From positions 744,001 through 808,000 of the forward strand of contig CAYVHL010000001.1 of assembly GCA_964451255.1 (NCBI GenBank): DNA of 64,000 bases. Reading direction: 5' to 3'. Each line of letters starts with the position of its first letter. Positions within the stretch are counted from its first letter, which is position 1. A program made the translations under genes and the position numbers. Source of the stretch: JAHBTB01 sp964451255. GTDB lineage: Bacteria; Armatimonadota; Fimbriimonadia; Fimbriimonadales; Fimbriimonadaceae. Shown in pieces: positions 25,946-33,846 of the stretch. The notes under the pieces are model-generated. The model made no database searches and was not told the origin of the DNA. It was given only the letters and a program-made list of their open reading frames with translations.

Positions 25946-26848
25946 ATGAGAGTCCTAGGAAAGATGGCCGGCACAAGCCGGCCTCACGTCCAAGCCTCCG
26001 AAGCGCAAACCGGTCCGTGTGTACGCTTCGCCGGCAATATCGACAACTTCGCCGAGGTTCAGAAGGCCGTCGGCACGTCCTCGTCAGGAGCGATCATCAG
26101 AAGGATGACCGGCATGTTGGTCTCCGGGGTCCAGCCTCTCTGGATCTCGATCGATGCCGACGAGCTGGCGTTCGACGGCCGGACAGTGCCGTTGGCCTCG
26201 GTCATCACAACGACGATCGAGGAACGATCGGAGCGCGGCTACTTCACGCACCTCCGGACGAACACCAGATCCATCATGGGCAGCATGCCCAGCATTATCC
26301 ACGCGGCGTCGATCAGGGCACGATTGATCCTCTGCCTCGACCTCGACCAGGTGATCCCTGACGGCTTCGCCGAGCAGTTTGACTCGCTTCGGATCGAGTT
26401 CGTCGAGCAGTCGATCGCGGACAACCGCACTACCGAAGGACTTCTCGTCGCCTGGAGCGACGGGTTCGGCCACGACTGGCTAGGCGATATCGGGTTCCGG
26501 GCGAGCGCCAGCCACCCCGGATCCGACTACATCGTACTCGGCTTCGGCAAGCGGGCAGAGTTCCTCGACGACCTGACCATCGTTCGAAACGAGCGCTGCA
26601 GAGGTGTTCGGCCGTTCGAAGGCATCGGCCAGGTCGTCGATCCCTGGACCCGACACGGCGAGGAAACAGAGCGCAAGCTCACAGAGCGTTGGGAAGACGC
26701 CGTCAAGAACCCCCCAACTATCCACTTCGACGGGTTCGCCGAACGCTGCATCCGCATCTGGGACGAGAGCCACGCGCGCCAGGCCGCCGAGGCCGACGGC
26801 GGGGTGGAACGGTCGATCATCGACTCGATCAACGGCGTCTACTTTTGA
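25946..26848 (+). CDS. conserved-looking soluble protein of unknown function
   Basis: 300 residues, not recognised. No signal peptide or membrane helix. The middle section alternates strands and helices (PLWISIDADELAFDGRTV, ARLILCLDLDQVIPDGF), and the last 60 residues are helical and charged (EETERKLTERWEDAVKN). ATG 25946 has GGAG about 7 nt upstream, and codon use fits the surrounding genes, so it is very probably real. It is followed by a hairpin plus T-run terminator, making it a short transcript on its own or with the hydrolase 28 nt upstream. Confidence 0.65.
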   Translation: MRVLGKMAGTSRPHVQASEAQTGPCVRFAGNIDNFAEVQKAVGTSSSGAIIRRMTGMLVSGVQPLWISIDADELAFDGRTVPLASVITTTIEERSERGYFTHLRTNTRSIMGSMPSIIHAASIRARLILCLDLDQVIPDGFAEQFDSLRIEFVEQSIADNRTTEGLLVAWSDGFGHDWLGDIGFRASASHPGSDYIVLGFGKRAEFLDDLTIVRNERCRGVRPFEGIGQVVDPWTRHGEETERKLTERWEDAVKNPPTIHFDGFAERCIRIWDESHARQAAEADGGVERSIIDSINGVYF

Positions 26849-26877
26849 TGCACGGTCCGAACCTGGAAGGGTCGAGG

Positions 26878-26929
26878 GGCTGGCGGGGTCTTCCGCCAGC
26901 CCTTCGGGTCAAGGCCGTCGATTTTTTTT
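26878..26929 (+). terminator. Rho-independent-type terminator
   Basis: A 9-bp perfect stem GGCTGGCGG / CCGCCAGCC (26878-26901) with a 6-nt loop, followed about 20 nt later by an eight-T run (26922-26929). It separates the unknown gene from the sigma-factor gene. Confidence 0.6.
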
Positions 26930-26985
26930 GCGAAAGTTCGGAACCGCCTGGGCTCTAGACCCCCTCAATATACTAGGAGGACCCC

Positions 26986-27498
26986 ATGGTTCCGTCAGAC
27001 CTCGAAAGACGCCAATCAGACGCCCGTATTAAACGCCTTTGTGGCGAGCACCGAACTAGACTCGTACAGCTCCTAATTCGAAAGGGCTGCTCACCAGATG
27101 ACGCGGAAGACATCGCAGAAGAGTCGATCCTCAAGACGTTTGAGCACTTCTCGGTCATCGATCCGCGCCACGACAGGTCCTACTTGTTCGTAGTCGCGGT
27201 GAACCGACTGTACGCCGTCCGGCGGAGTGAACGGCACACCGCGGAACTCCACGATCACATACCTTCGCCGTCGGCCCCGACAGCAGCTGAGATCGTCCAG
27301 CGCATCGTCGAATCCGAGGCGGTCGACAAGTTCATAGCCGCACTAGGGCGGAACGCAAGGCTAGCCCTGTATCACGAGCTCGTCGATGAAATGACGTCGA
27401 GCCAGTCGGCGGAGGCGATGGGCCTGTCCGAGAGCGCACTGAAGAGCCTCAAGAACCGCGCGAGGCAGCGGGTCCGGAGTCGGTTTACGCGTCCGTAG
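26986..27498 (+). CDS. ECF-type RNA polymerase sigma factor
   Basis: 170 residues. Region 2 is seen as GCSPDDAEDIAEESILKTFEHF with the adjoining SYLFVVAVNRLYAVRRSERH core-binding and -10 recognition helix; region 4 is the helix-turn-helix TSSQSAEAMGLSESALKSLKNRARQRVR. There is no region 1 or 3, as expected for extracytoplasmic-function sigma factors. A strong AGGAGG site lies 8 nt before ATG 26986. No recognisable anti-sigma factor follows. Confidence 0.85.
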   Translation: MVPSDLERRQSDARIKRLCGEHRTRLVQLLIRKGCSPDDAEDIAEESILKTFEHFSVIDPRHDRSYLFVVAVNRLYAVRRSERHTAELHDHIPSPSAPTAAEIVQRIVESEAVDKFIAALGRNARLALYHELVDEMTSSQSAEAMGLSESALKSLKNRARQRVRSRFTRP

Positions 27499-27537
27499 GT
27501 AGTTCAGGTACCATCGCCTTCGAGCGAGGGCGTAATC

Positions 27538-27900
27538 GTGGCTGAAGAAAGAAAAACTCTAACCGATGCGGCGGGTGAAGTGATCTATGCCGTGTCCTCG
27601 TACGTCCACGACGGGGAAGGCTCGGTAAGGTTCAGGTCGAACTTGGAATACTTGACGTCAGTCTCCGAGCCTGGGTTCGTGAATGAAGCCCTTGATACCT
27701 TTGAGTGGCTGATCCAGTTACAAAGTAAGGTTCGCGTCGAGTCGTCGCCCTTCATTGACGAGCGCATGACGGTAGCCGACGTGAAAGCGGTTCGACATAA
27801 GTTTGTGGCAGTTCATGCGGGCGGCCTTAGTCAGACCTCGCGTGACCACAGTGACCTTGAGGACACCATCATCACTGAATTCAAGGAAGACTCACCTTGA
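27538..27900 (+). CDS. small soluble protein of unknown function
   Basis: 120 residues from GTG 27538, not recognised. It contains the segment VIYAVSSYVHDGEGSVRFRSNLEYLTSVSEPGF and an acidic C-terminus; there is no membrane helix or Cys. It starts 39 nt after the sigma-factor gene on the same strand, so a role with that sigma factor is possible, but it lacks the features of zinc-binding or membrane anti-sigma factors. The start is uncertain. Confidence 0.5.
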   Translation: MAEERKTLTDAAGEVIYAVSSYVHDGEGSVRFRSNLEYLTSVSEPGFVNEALDTFEWLIQLQSKVRVESSPFIDERMTVADVKAVRHKFVAVHAGGLSQTSRDHSDLEDTIITEFKEDSP

Positions 27901-28023
27901 AGAAGCATAAGGATTGACGATATCGCTGTCTGAACTGGTAGGATTGCCAGCGTTGGAACAACGTCGTTCCTCCCCAGGGCCGTCGCCGTGCCCTACCCAG
28001 TCCCTGAGTGGGGGAGAAATACG

Positions 28024-28539
28024 ATGTCGCAACCGACAGACGCGTGGTTGGCTGACCAGCTGAAACGCATGGCCAAGACCCAGCCGGAACGCTTTGAAGG
28101 GTTTGTCCGCCTGTTCAAACAGGCGTTGCCCGCCGAATATGAGGAGCTTGCCCTCATGGCCCTTGACGAAGGCGGGATCACATGTGCGGAGTGCGCCGCG
28201 ACGCTCCATATCGGCGAGCCAGAGGTCGATGTCCGGTTAGAAGGCTTCCGCAACTCCAGCGACGACCTTCCCGACGGCCTGATCGTGAAAGACGACCACG
28301 GCGTGGCGCGGATCGTGGACACCCATGTCGCCGTTTGGGAGATCGTCCGGGTCTTCCGACGGGTCGGTTCGGTAACCGAGCTCAAGGAGGCCTACAGCTC
28401 CCTCAGCGAACGGGAACTGCGGGCCGCCTTGGCCTACGCGGGTAACAACCCCGACGAAATCTCGGTGGGGATCGCCCAATACGAGGCGATCGTCCAACGC
28501 AAGCGCGAGGCCTATCCGTTCGCCGTCACCGAGTCCTGA
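28024..28539 (+). CDS. DUF433-domain protein with an extra N-terminal domain
   Basis: 171 residues. The C-terminal half (about 85-150) matches DUF433 of the VapB-like antitoxin type: RIVDTHVAVWEIVRVFRRVGSVTELKEAYSSLSERELRAALAYAGNNPDEI. The N-terminal 75 residues are helical with a single CAEC pair. ATG 28024 has GGGGGAG upstream; the longer GTG frame is not needed. Small DUF433 proteins usually sit beside a PIN-like toxin; none is visible here, and the extra domain suggests a regulator. Confidence 0.75.
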   Translation: MSQPTDAWLADQLKRMAKTQPERFEGFVRLFKQALPAEYEELALMALDEGGITCAECAATLHIGEPEVDVRLEGFRNSSDDLPDGLIVKDDHGVARIVDTHVAVWEIVRVFRRVGSVTELKEAYSSLSERELRAALAYAGNNPDEISVGIAQYEAIVQRKREAYPFAVTES

Positions 28540-28562
28540 CAGACCGCCATAATGCGGGCACG

Positions 28563-29462
28563 ATGCCTGCGGCCCTGATGGAAACCCGTCTGCCCGGCTT
28601 GCCGCCCCCACGGCGCGGCAAAGTCCGGGAAGTCTACGACCTGGGCGGCGAACTTCTCATAGTCAGCACCGACCGGATCAGCGCCTACGACGTGATCATG
28701 TCGACCGGCGTGCCCGACAAGGGCCGCATCCTGAACCAGATGAGCGCGTTCTGGTTCGGCAAGCTCGGGCACGTCTGCACCCACCACCTGTTGTCGGTGG
28801 ACGACGACGACGTGGCGGCGAGGATCGGCGGACGGAGGCCAGAACTAGCCGGACGATGCACCTTGGCCCGGAAGGCGAAGCCCCTCGCCATCGAGTGCGT
28901 AGCCCGCGGCTATCTGGCGGGCAGTTGGGCCCGCGAGTACCAGGCGGGGGGACGGACGCTTCACGGCGTGACTCTGCCGGAGGGCCTGCGGGAGGGAGAC
29001 AAGCTCCCGGAGGTCGTCTTCACCCCCGCCACCAAGGCCGAGGAGGGTCACGACGAAAACATCTCGTTCGAGCAGGCCGCCGACATCGTGGGCGGGGAGA
29101 CGGCCGGTAAGGTGCGAGACTGGACTCTGGCCGTCTTCAAGGAGGCGTCGAAGCACGCCGAGTCAGCCGGTTTGATCTTGGCAGACACCAAGTTCGAATT
29201 CGGTCTGACCGACGACGGCATCATATGGATCGACGAGGCCCTTACCCCCGACTCCAGCCGGTTTTGGCTGGCCGAAGAGCACAGTCCTGGAGGCCCACAG
29301 CTTGGGTTCGACAAGCAGTATGTCCGCGACTATCTGGTCGGAACCGGATGGGACAAGACCCCGCCGGGGCCTGCACTTCCCGAAGAAGTGATCGCCAACA
29401 CACGTGCCAAGTACCTTGAGGCGTTCCGGCGCGTCACCGGGCACGACCTCGACGGCGCATGA
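28563..29462 (+). CDS. purC: phosphoribosylaminoimidazole-succinocarboxamide synthase (SAICAR synthetase)
   Basis: 299-residue purine-biosynthesis enzyme that joins CAIR and aspartate using ATP. Hallmarks: RRGKVREVYDLG ATP-loop, STDRISAYDVIM, the VARGYLAGSWAREYQ block and DTKFEFGL near the C-terminus, then DEALTPDSSRFW. Length fits the longer (yeast/plant-like) class. It overlaps waaA by 4 nt (ATGA). Confidence 0.96.
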   Translation: MPAALMETRLPGLPPPRRGKVREVYDLGGELLIVSTDRISAYDVIMSTGVPDKGRILNQMSAFWFGKLGHVCTHHLLSVDDDDVAARIGGRRPELAGRCTLARKAKPLAIECVARGYLAGSWAREYQAGGRTLHGVTLPEGLREGDKLPEVVFTPATKAEEGHDENISFEQAADIVGGETAGKVRDWTLAVFKEASKHAESAGLILADTKFEFGLTDDGIIWIDEALTPDSSRFWLAEEHSPGGPQLGFDKQYVRDYLVGTGWDKTPPGPALPEEVIANTRAKYLEAFRRVTGHDLDGA

Positions 29463-30712
29463 TCTGGCTGTACAACCTCCTGGTCACCTTGTTGTCGCCC
29501 CTCTGGGTGCCGTGGATGCTGGTCCGGGCCGGGCGACGCAAAGAGCCCGTCGATTGGAAGCAGCGGACCGGCGAGTACACATTAGCGTTCCGCGACGGCT
29601 CGGATCGCGTCTGGTTTCATGCGGTCTCAGTGGGGGAGGTCATGGCGGCCAAACCGGTCTTGTCCGAGATCCGGCGGCTGAGGCCGGAGGTTGAAGTCCT
29701 GCTGAGCGTGACGACCTCGAGCGGCCACCGCACTGCGACAGACGCCCTTGGTAGCCTCGTCGACCATATCGTGTACTTTCCGATCGACGTGCCCCGGTTC
29801 GTGTTGCCTCCTATCCACCGGTTCAAGCCGAAGGTGGTGGCAATCATGGAGACGGAGTTGTGGCTGAACTTCCTGTGGGGGGCGAAGAACTCCGGCGCGA
29901 AGACCCTTGTCCTGAACGGCCGGATCAGCGACAAGGCTTACCGGCTCGACCGCCTCGTCAAGCCGTACTTCCGCGCCGTCTTCAGAGAAGTCGACCATGT
30001 GATGGCCCAAAGCGAAGGTGACGCCACCCGTTTCCGCGAACTCGGGGCGCACGATGTCGTCGTGGGAGGCAACTGTAAGTTTGACGAGGCGGTCGGCGGC
30101 CTTGACGCCGACCCCTCCGAATGGCGGTCAAAGCTGGGGATCCCCGACGGTGCGGCGGTGGTCGTCGTCGGCTCGACGCGGGGCGCGGACGAGGAAGAGC
30201 TGGTCGTCGGAGCCCTGCTCGACCCACGCCTGGAAACCGTGTATGTCGTGCACGCGCCGCGCCACTTGGAACGGGCGACCGATCTGGCCGCTCTGGTCGC
30301 CTCAAAGTTCGGAACGGTCGCCTTGCGCAGCAAAGGCGAGTCTGGGAAGTACCTCGTCTTGGACACCTACGGCGAATTGGCCTCCGTTTATTCGGTGGCG
30401 GACGTCGTGGTGGTCGGTGGCGGATTCGGCGACTACGGCGGCCAGAACATCATCCAACCGTTGGCCCATGGCAAACCGGTCTTGCACGGCCCTCACATGC
30501 AGAACTTCCGAGACGTCTCCAGGCTTGCCTTAGAGGCGGGTGCGACGCGGGTGTGCGGCGACGCGGCTTCCCTGGCCGACGCCCTGGTGGAGGTGATCGG
30601 CGACGCGGGGCTTCGATCTGACATGGGGGCGAGGGCCCAGGCTTTGGTCCGCGCCAACGTAGGGGCGAGCGTTCGCTACGCCGAGGCGGTCGTGGCCGGG
30701 CTAGGATCGTAG
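29459..30712 (+). CDS. waaA: 3-deoxy-D-manno-octulosonate (Kdo) transferase
   Basis: 417-residue inner-membrane GT30 glycosyltransferase that adds Kdo to lipid A precursor. An N-terminal hydrophobic anchor is followed by the GT30 features FHAVSVGEV, METELWLN, NGRISDKAYRL, the GNCKFDEA motif and the GGGFGDYGGQNIIQPLAHGKPV donor site. It is direct evidence for an LPS-type outer membrane. Translationally coupled to purC. The stop codon lies inside the first arm of a palindrome. Confidence 0.93.
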   Translation: MIWLYNLLVTLLSPLWVPWMLVRAGRRKEPVDWKQRTGEYTLAFRDGSDRVWFHAVSVGEVMAAKPVLSEIRRLRPEVEVLLSVTTSSGHRTATDALGSLVDHIVYFPIDVPRFVLPPIHRFKPKVVAIMETELWLNFLWGAKNSGAKTLVLNGRISDKAYRLDRLVKPYFRAVFREVDHVMAQSEGDATRFRELGAHDVVVGGNCKFDEAVGGLDADPSEWRSKLGIPDGAAVVVVGSTRGADEEELVVGALLDPRLETVYVVHAPRHLERATDLAALVASKFGTVALRSKGESGKYLVLDTYGELASVYSVADVVVVGGGFGDYGGQNIIQPLAHGKPVLHGPHMQNFRDVSRLALEAGATRVCGDAASLADALVEVIGDAGLRSDMGARAQALVRANVGASVRYAEAVVAGLGS

Positions 30713-30781
30713 CGCCGCGTCGGCCCGAAGCCACGCCCTCGTCCTCCGACAAGCCGGAGGACTCCGTCCCGACGCGGCGCT
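30711..30781. repeat. nested palindrome after waaA
   Basis: Perfect 13-bp arms AGCGCCGCGTCGG (30711-30723) and CCGACGCGGCGCT (30769-30781) enclose a second perfect hairpin GTCCTCCG / CGGAGGAC (30741-30748, 30755-30762). The transcript could fold into a long cruciform-like structure and may end waaA transcription, but no T-run follows. The right arm is also the first part of the direct repeat described separately. Confidence 0.7.
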
Positions 30782-30846
30782 AGACCGATAGTGGGTGGAC
30801 TCCTACGGCTGCCACAGGCCGACAACAGTCCCTTCTAACGGCTACG
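30769..30846 (+). repeat. dispersed repeat, copy 1
   Basis: About 78 nt beginning CCGACGCGGCGCTAGACCGA and ending AACGGCTACG. It is repeated at 30916-30993 with roughly three-quarters identity and a one-base gap. The same 13-nt head also occurs inverted at 30711-30723. Non-coding. Confidence 0.7.
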
Positions 30847-30915
30847 GCTTGACCGATTTTGAGTCGGTTCCTACGCAGGACGCACGGACTACGATGATCT
30901 CCCAAACGGCTCACC

Positions 30916-30993
30916 CCGACGCGGTGCTAGACAGAGAGTGGGCAGATTCTTTCGGCTGCTGCGGGCAGACGGTTCTCCCTCCAACGGCTCCGC
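30916..30993 (+). repeat. dispersed repeat, copy 2
   Basis: Second, diverged copy starting CCGACGCGGTGCTAGACAGA, 147 nt downstream of copy 1. The 395-nt non-coding interval 30713-31107 is made of these two copies, the nested palindrome and a GC-rich stretch (30994-31107) leading into tyrS. Confidence 0.7.
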
Positions 30994-31107
30994 CGGCCGG
31001 GGCGCAGTCCCGTGCGACGACGGCGTCAGCCGGCGAAGCCGGGAAGGGCGTGGCCCCGGGCCGGGCGGCGGAGCCGGAGCCTCGCCACCGGTACAATCGG
31101 CCCCCGG

Positions 31108-32304
31108 ATGACGATCGACGAGCAACTGGCCGTCCTGCGGCGCGGAACCACCGAGACGATCAGCGAAGACGACCTGCGCAAGAAGCTCGCCTCGGGAAAG
31201 CCGTTGCGCGTCAAGCTCGGCGTCGACCCGACCGCCGCCCATGTGACCCTCGGCTGGGCCGTGGTACTGCGCAAACTGCGCGACTTCCAACGCCTTGGCC
31301 ACACGGCCTGCCTCGTGATTGGCGACTTCACCGCCATGATCGGCGACCCCAGCGGCAAGAGCAAGACCCGCAAACAATTGAGCCGGGCGGAGGTTCAAGC
31401 GAACGTCGACGCGGTGTCCGAGCAGTTCTACAAGATCCTCGACCCCGACAAGACTGAGATCACCTACAACAAGGACTGGTTAGGCAAGATGACGTTCGAA
31501 GACGTCATCCGGCTCTGCGCCCGTTCGACGGTGGCCCGCATCATGGAGCGGGACGATTTCACCAACAGGTGGGAGGCACACCAACCCATCGCCATGCATG
31601 AGTTGCTGTATCCACTGTGCCAAGGCATGGATTCGGTCGAACTCAACGCCGACGTGGAGCTCGGTGGGACCGACCAGAAATTTAACAATTTGGTGGGGCG
31701 CACCCTCATGGAGCAGTACGGCCAAGAACCCCAGGTGGTAATGCTGTGCCCTCTGCTTGTCGGCACCGACGGAAAGGAAAAGATGTCGCAGTCGCTCGGG
31801 AACTATGTGAGCATCGTGGACACACCGCGCGATATGTTCGGCAAGACCATGTCGATCCCTGACAGCCTGATCGCAAACTGGTTCGAACTGTGCACGGACG
31901 TCCCGCTGCCTGAAGTAGAAGCCCTGCTCTCGGAAGGTAAGAACCCGCGCGACGCCAAGGTGAGGCTCGCCAAAGAGATCGTCGCACTCTACCATTCGGT
32001 TGAGGCAGCGGACGACGAAGAAAGCTACTTTGTCGAGACCTTCAGCAAGCGAAACCAACCTGTCGAGGCAGAGCGAGCCGAGATCCAACCTGACCTCGTG
32101 GTGGACGGCCTCGTGCCTCTGGCCAACTTGATCGCGGCGTTGGGCCTGGCGAAGTCGAACGGTGCGGCCCGAGACCTCGTGAAGCAGGGCGGTGTGTCAC
32201 TCGACGGGGAGAAATGCGGCGACCCGTTTGCCAAACTGCCATTGGCCGACCTCCAAGGCAAGGTGCTCAAAGTCGGCAAACACCAGTTTCGACATCTCGT
32301 ATAG
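31108..32304 (+). CDS. tyrS: tyrosyl-tRNA synthetase
   Basis: 398-residue class Ic aminoacyl-tRNA synthetase charging tRNA-Tyr. The Rossmann core, PLRVKLGVDPTAAHV and the LLVGTDGKEKMSQSLGN (KMSKS-loop) segments are clear, with a C-terminal S4 RNA-binding domain (KSNGAARDLVKQGGVSLDG). The HIGH-motif position reads TLGW (residues 47-50), without either histidine, which is unusual. ATG 31108 is preferred; the frame is open 96 nt further upstream but that stretch is intergenic repeat. This is the only tyrS in the window, so it is probably functional. Confidence 0.92.
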   Translation: MTIDEQLAVLRRGTTETISEDDLRKKLASGKPLRVKLGVDPTAAHVTLGWAVVLRKLRDFQRLGHTACLVIGDFTAMIGDPSGKSKTRKQLSRAEVQANVDAVSEQFYKILDPDKTEITYNKDWLGKMTFEDVIRLCARSTVARIMERDDFTNRWEAHQPIAMHELLYPLCQGMDSVELNADVELGGTDQKFNNLVGRTLMEQYGQEPQVVMLCPLLVGTDGKEKMSQSLGNYVSIVDTPRDMFGKTMSIPDSLIANWFELCTDVPLPEVEALLSEGKNPRDAKVRLAKEIVALYHSVEAADDEESYFVETFSKRNQPVEAERAEIQPDLVVDGLVPLANLIAALGLAKSNGAARDLVKQGGVSLDGEKCGDPFAKLPLADLQGKVLKVGKHQFRHLV

Positions 32305-32369
32305 GGCATCGACAGCCCTTGGGCATAGGCCCGTTGCAACCCGACACCCCGGTTGTCGTCACTGGAGAT

Positions 32370-32600
32370 ATGAAGACGAAGGGAGCCTTTCCCTGGTTGA
32401 CCTTGGTGCCCGCCCTGGTCGGTCTAGCCTACGGGGAATCGCCCGTCGACCTAGTCCCCGACATCATCCCCTTGCTGGGATGGTTGGACGACGCGCTGGT
32501 CGTCCCAACTTGCGTCATCCTGACGGTCTGGGCTCTCCTGCACCGCAGGAAGAAGCTCCGATCGCAACCGGTTCCGATTGAAAGCCAGACGATACGGTGA
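32370..32600 (+). CDS. DUF1232 (YkvA-type) small membrane protein
   Basis: 76 residues. The DUF1232 core SPVDLVPDIIPLLGWLDDALVV follows a hydrophobic first helix, and a second helix ends in basic residues (HRRKKLR). ATG 32370 has GGAG 4 nt upstream. Members are small integral membrane proteins of unknown function. Confidence 0.8.
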   Translation: MKTKGAFPWLTLVPALVGLAYGESPVDLVPDIIPLLGWLDDALVVPTCVILTVWALLHRRKKLRSQPVPIESQTIR

Positions 32601-32720
32601 CGCTAGTATCTGGCAAGGCAAGCATGCATTTGTCCTCACCAGGGTAATATCCGGAGAGTTTTCCACATCGGCAAAACGCGTGGAAGGCAAGGCCAGGATG
32701 GCCGCTGACAATCAGGGACG

Positions 32721-33842
32721 ATGCGCTACCTCAGCTTCTTCAGCGGAGCTCTGGGGCTTGACCTTGGCCTGGAACAAGCAGGCTGGGAATGCCTTGGAGC
32801 CAATGAGATCGACCGGCACTGCCTGGCGACCATTTCACACAACCGACCGGGTCTGCAGGTCGTCGCCGCCGACATTCGCTCGCTCGACGCCGCCGGCCTC
32901 CGGCGAAAGATTGGCTTTCGACAGTTGGACGCCGTGGTCGGTGGCCCCCCCTGCCAATCGTTCTCGACGGCAGGCAGGCGCAATGGTCTGAGCGACGAAC
33001 GAGGCAACGTGTTCCTTCATTTCGTGAGCTTGGCGGTTGCGCTGGCACCCAAGACGATCGTGGTCGAAAACGTCCGTGGCCTCCTCAGCGCGCCCCTCAG
33101 CCACATCCCTCACGCCCAGCGGTCATCGGTGCCAGCGGACGAAGAGCAACGGCCCGGTGGCGCGCTGCGCCTCATATTGGACAGGCTGCATTCAGCTGGT
33201 TACCACGTCAGCTTCGACCTTTACGACGTCTCGCGATTCGGCGTGCCCCAAGTCCGGGAAAGAGTCGTCCTGATCGCCGACCTTGACCGACGTGTCCCGC
33301 ACCTGGCGCCGACGCACGGCGGGCCGGGCCAACCGCCCTTGCGCACGTTGCGATCAGCGTTGGCCGGCTTGGACGGGCCAGCCCGCTGGGCTCCATTACG
33401 GCCGAAGCAACGTGTCTTTCTCCCCTTTCTCGGCCCAGGCGAGAACTGGCGAGACCTGCCTCAGGAGGATTGGCCAGAGGCGATGGGCGGAGCGCTCGAG
33501 GCTAGCGGTGGACGAGTGGGCTTTTATCGGCGGCTCGCCTGGGACGAGCCTTCGCCGACCCTCACGACCTGCCCGACGATGCCGGCCACGCTCCTCGCCC
33601 ACCCGACCGCGCTTAGGCCACTCAGCGTGCGAGAGTACGCGCGTTTGCAGACGTTTCCGGACGACTGGGTGTTTTGTGGCTCGCTGGCCGAGCAGTACCG
33701 CCAGATCGGCAACGCAGTGCCAGCCGAGTTCGGTCGGGTTATCGGCGAGCACATCTTGCGACCGATCGAGAGGCGATCGGAGAGCCGGACAAGCCGCTAT
33801 GTTTGCACCAACGAGCTCAGTTGGGCCGGAGCGACCAGATAG
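32721..33842 (+). CDS. DNA (cytosine-5-)-methyltransferase, Dcm type
   Basis: 373-residue m5C methyltransferase with all main motifs in order: I (FFSGALGLDLG), IV (GGPPCQSFS, catalytic Cys78), VI (VVENVRGL), VIII (QVRERVVLI), the variable target-recognition region (about 195-285), IX (SVREYARLQTFPDDW) and X (QIGNAVP). It methylates cytosine in a palindromic site that cannot be read from sequence. No restriction endonuclease or Vsr gene lies beside it, so it appears to be solitary, with a regulatory or remnant role. Confidence 0.94.
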   Translation: MRYLSFFSGALGLDLGLEQAGWECLGANEIDRHCLATISHNRPGLQVVAADIRSLDAAGLRRKIGFRQLDAVVGGPPCQSFSTAGRRNGLSDERGNVFLHFVSLAVALAPKTIVVENVRGLLSAPLSHIPHAQRSSVPADEEQRPGGALRLILDRLHSAGYHVSFDLYDVSRFGVPQVRERVVLIADLDRRVPHLAPTHGGPGQPPLRTLRSALAGLDGPARWAPLRPKQRVFLPFLGPGENWRDLPQEDWPEAMGGALEASGGRVGFYRRLAWDEPSPTLTTCPTMPATLLAHPTALRPLSVREYARLQTFPDDWVFCGSLAEQYRQIGNAVPAEFGRVIGEHILRPIERRSESRTSRYVCTNELSWAGATR

Positions 33843-33846
33843 CGCC

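Noticed and set aside
30713..31107. CRISPR array
   Set aside because: Only two diverged copies of the repeat, with unequal spacing and no cas genes.
32721..33842. Restriction-modification or defence island around the methyltransferase
   Set aside because: Neighbours are DUF1232, tyrS and lepA; no endonuclease or defence gene is present.
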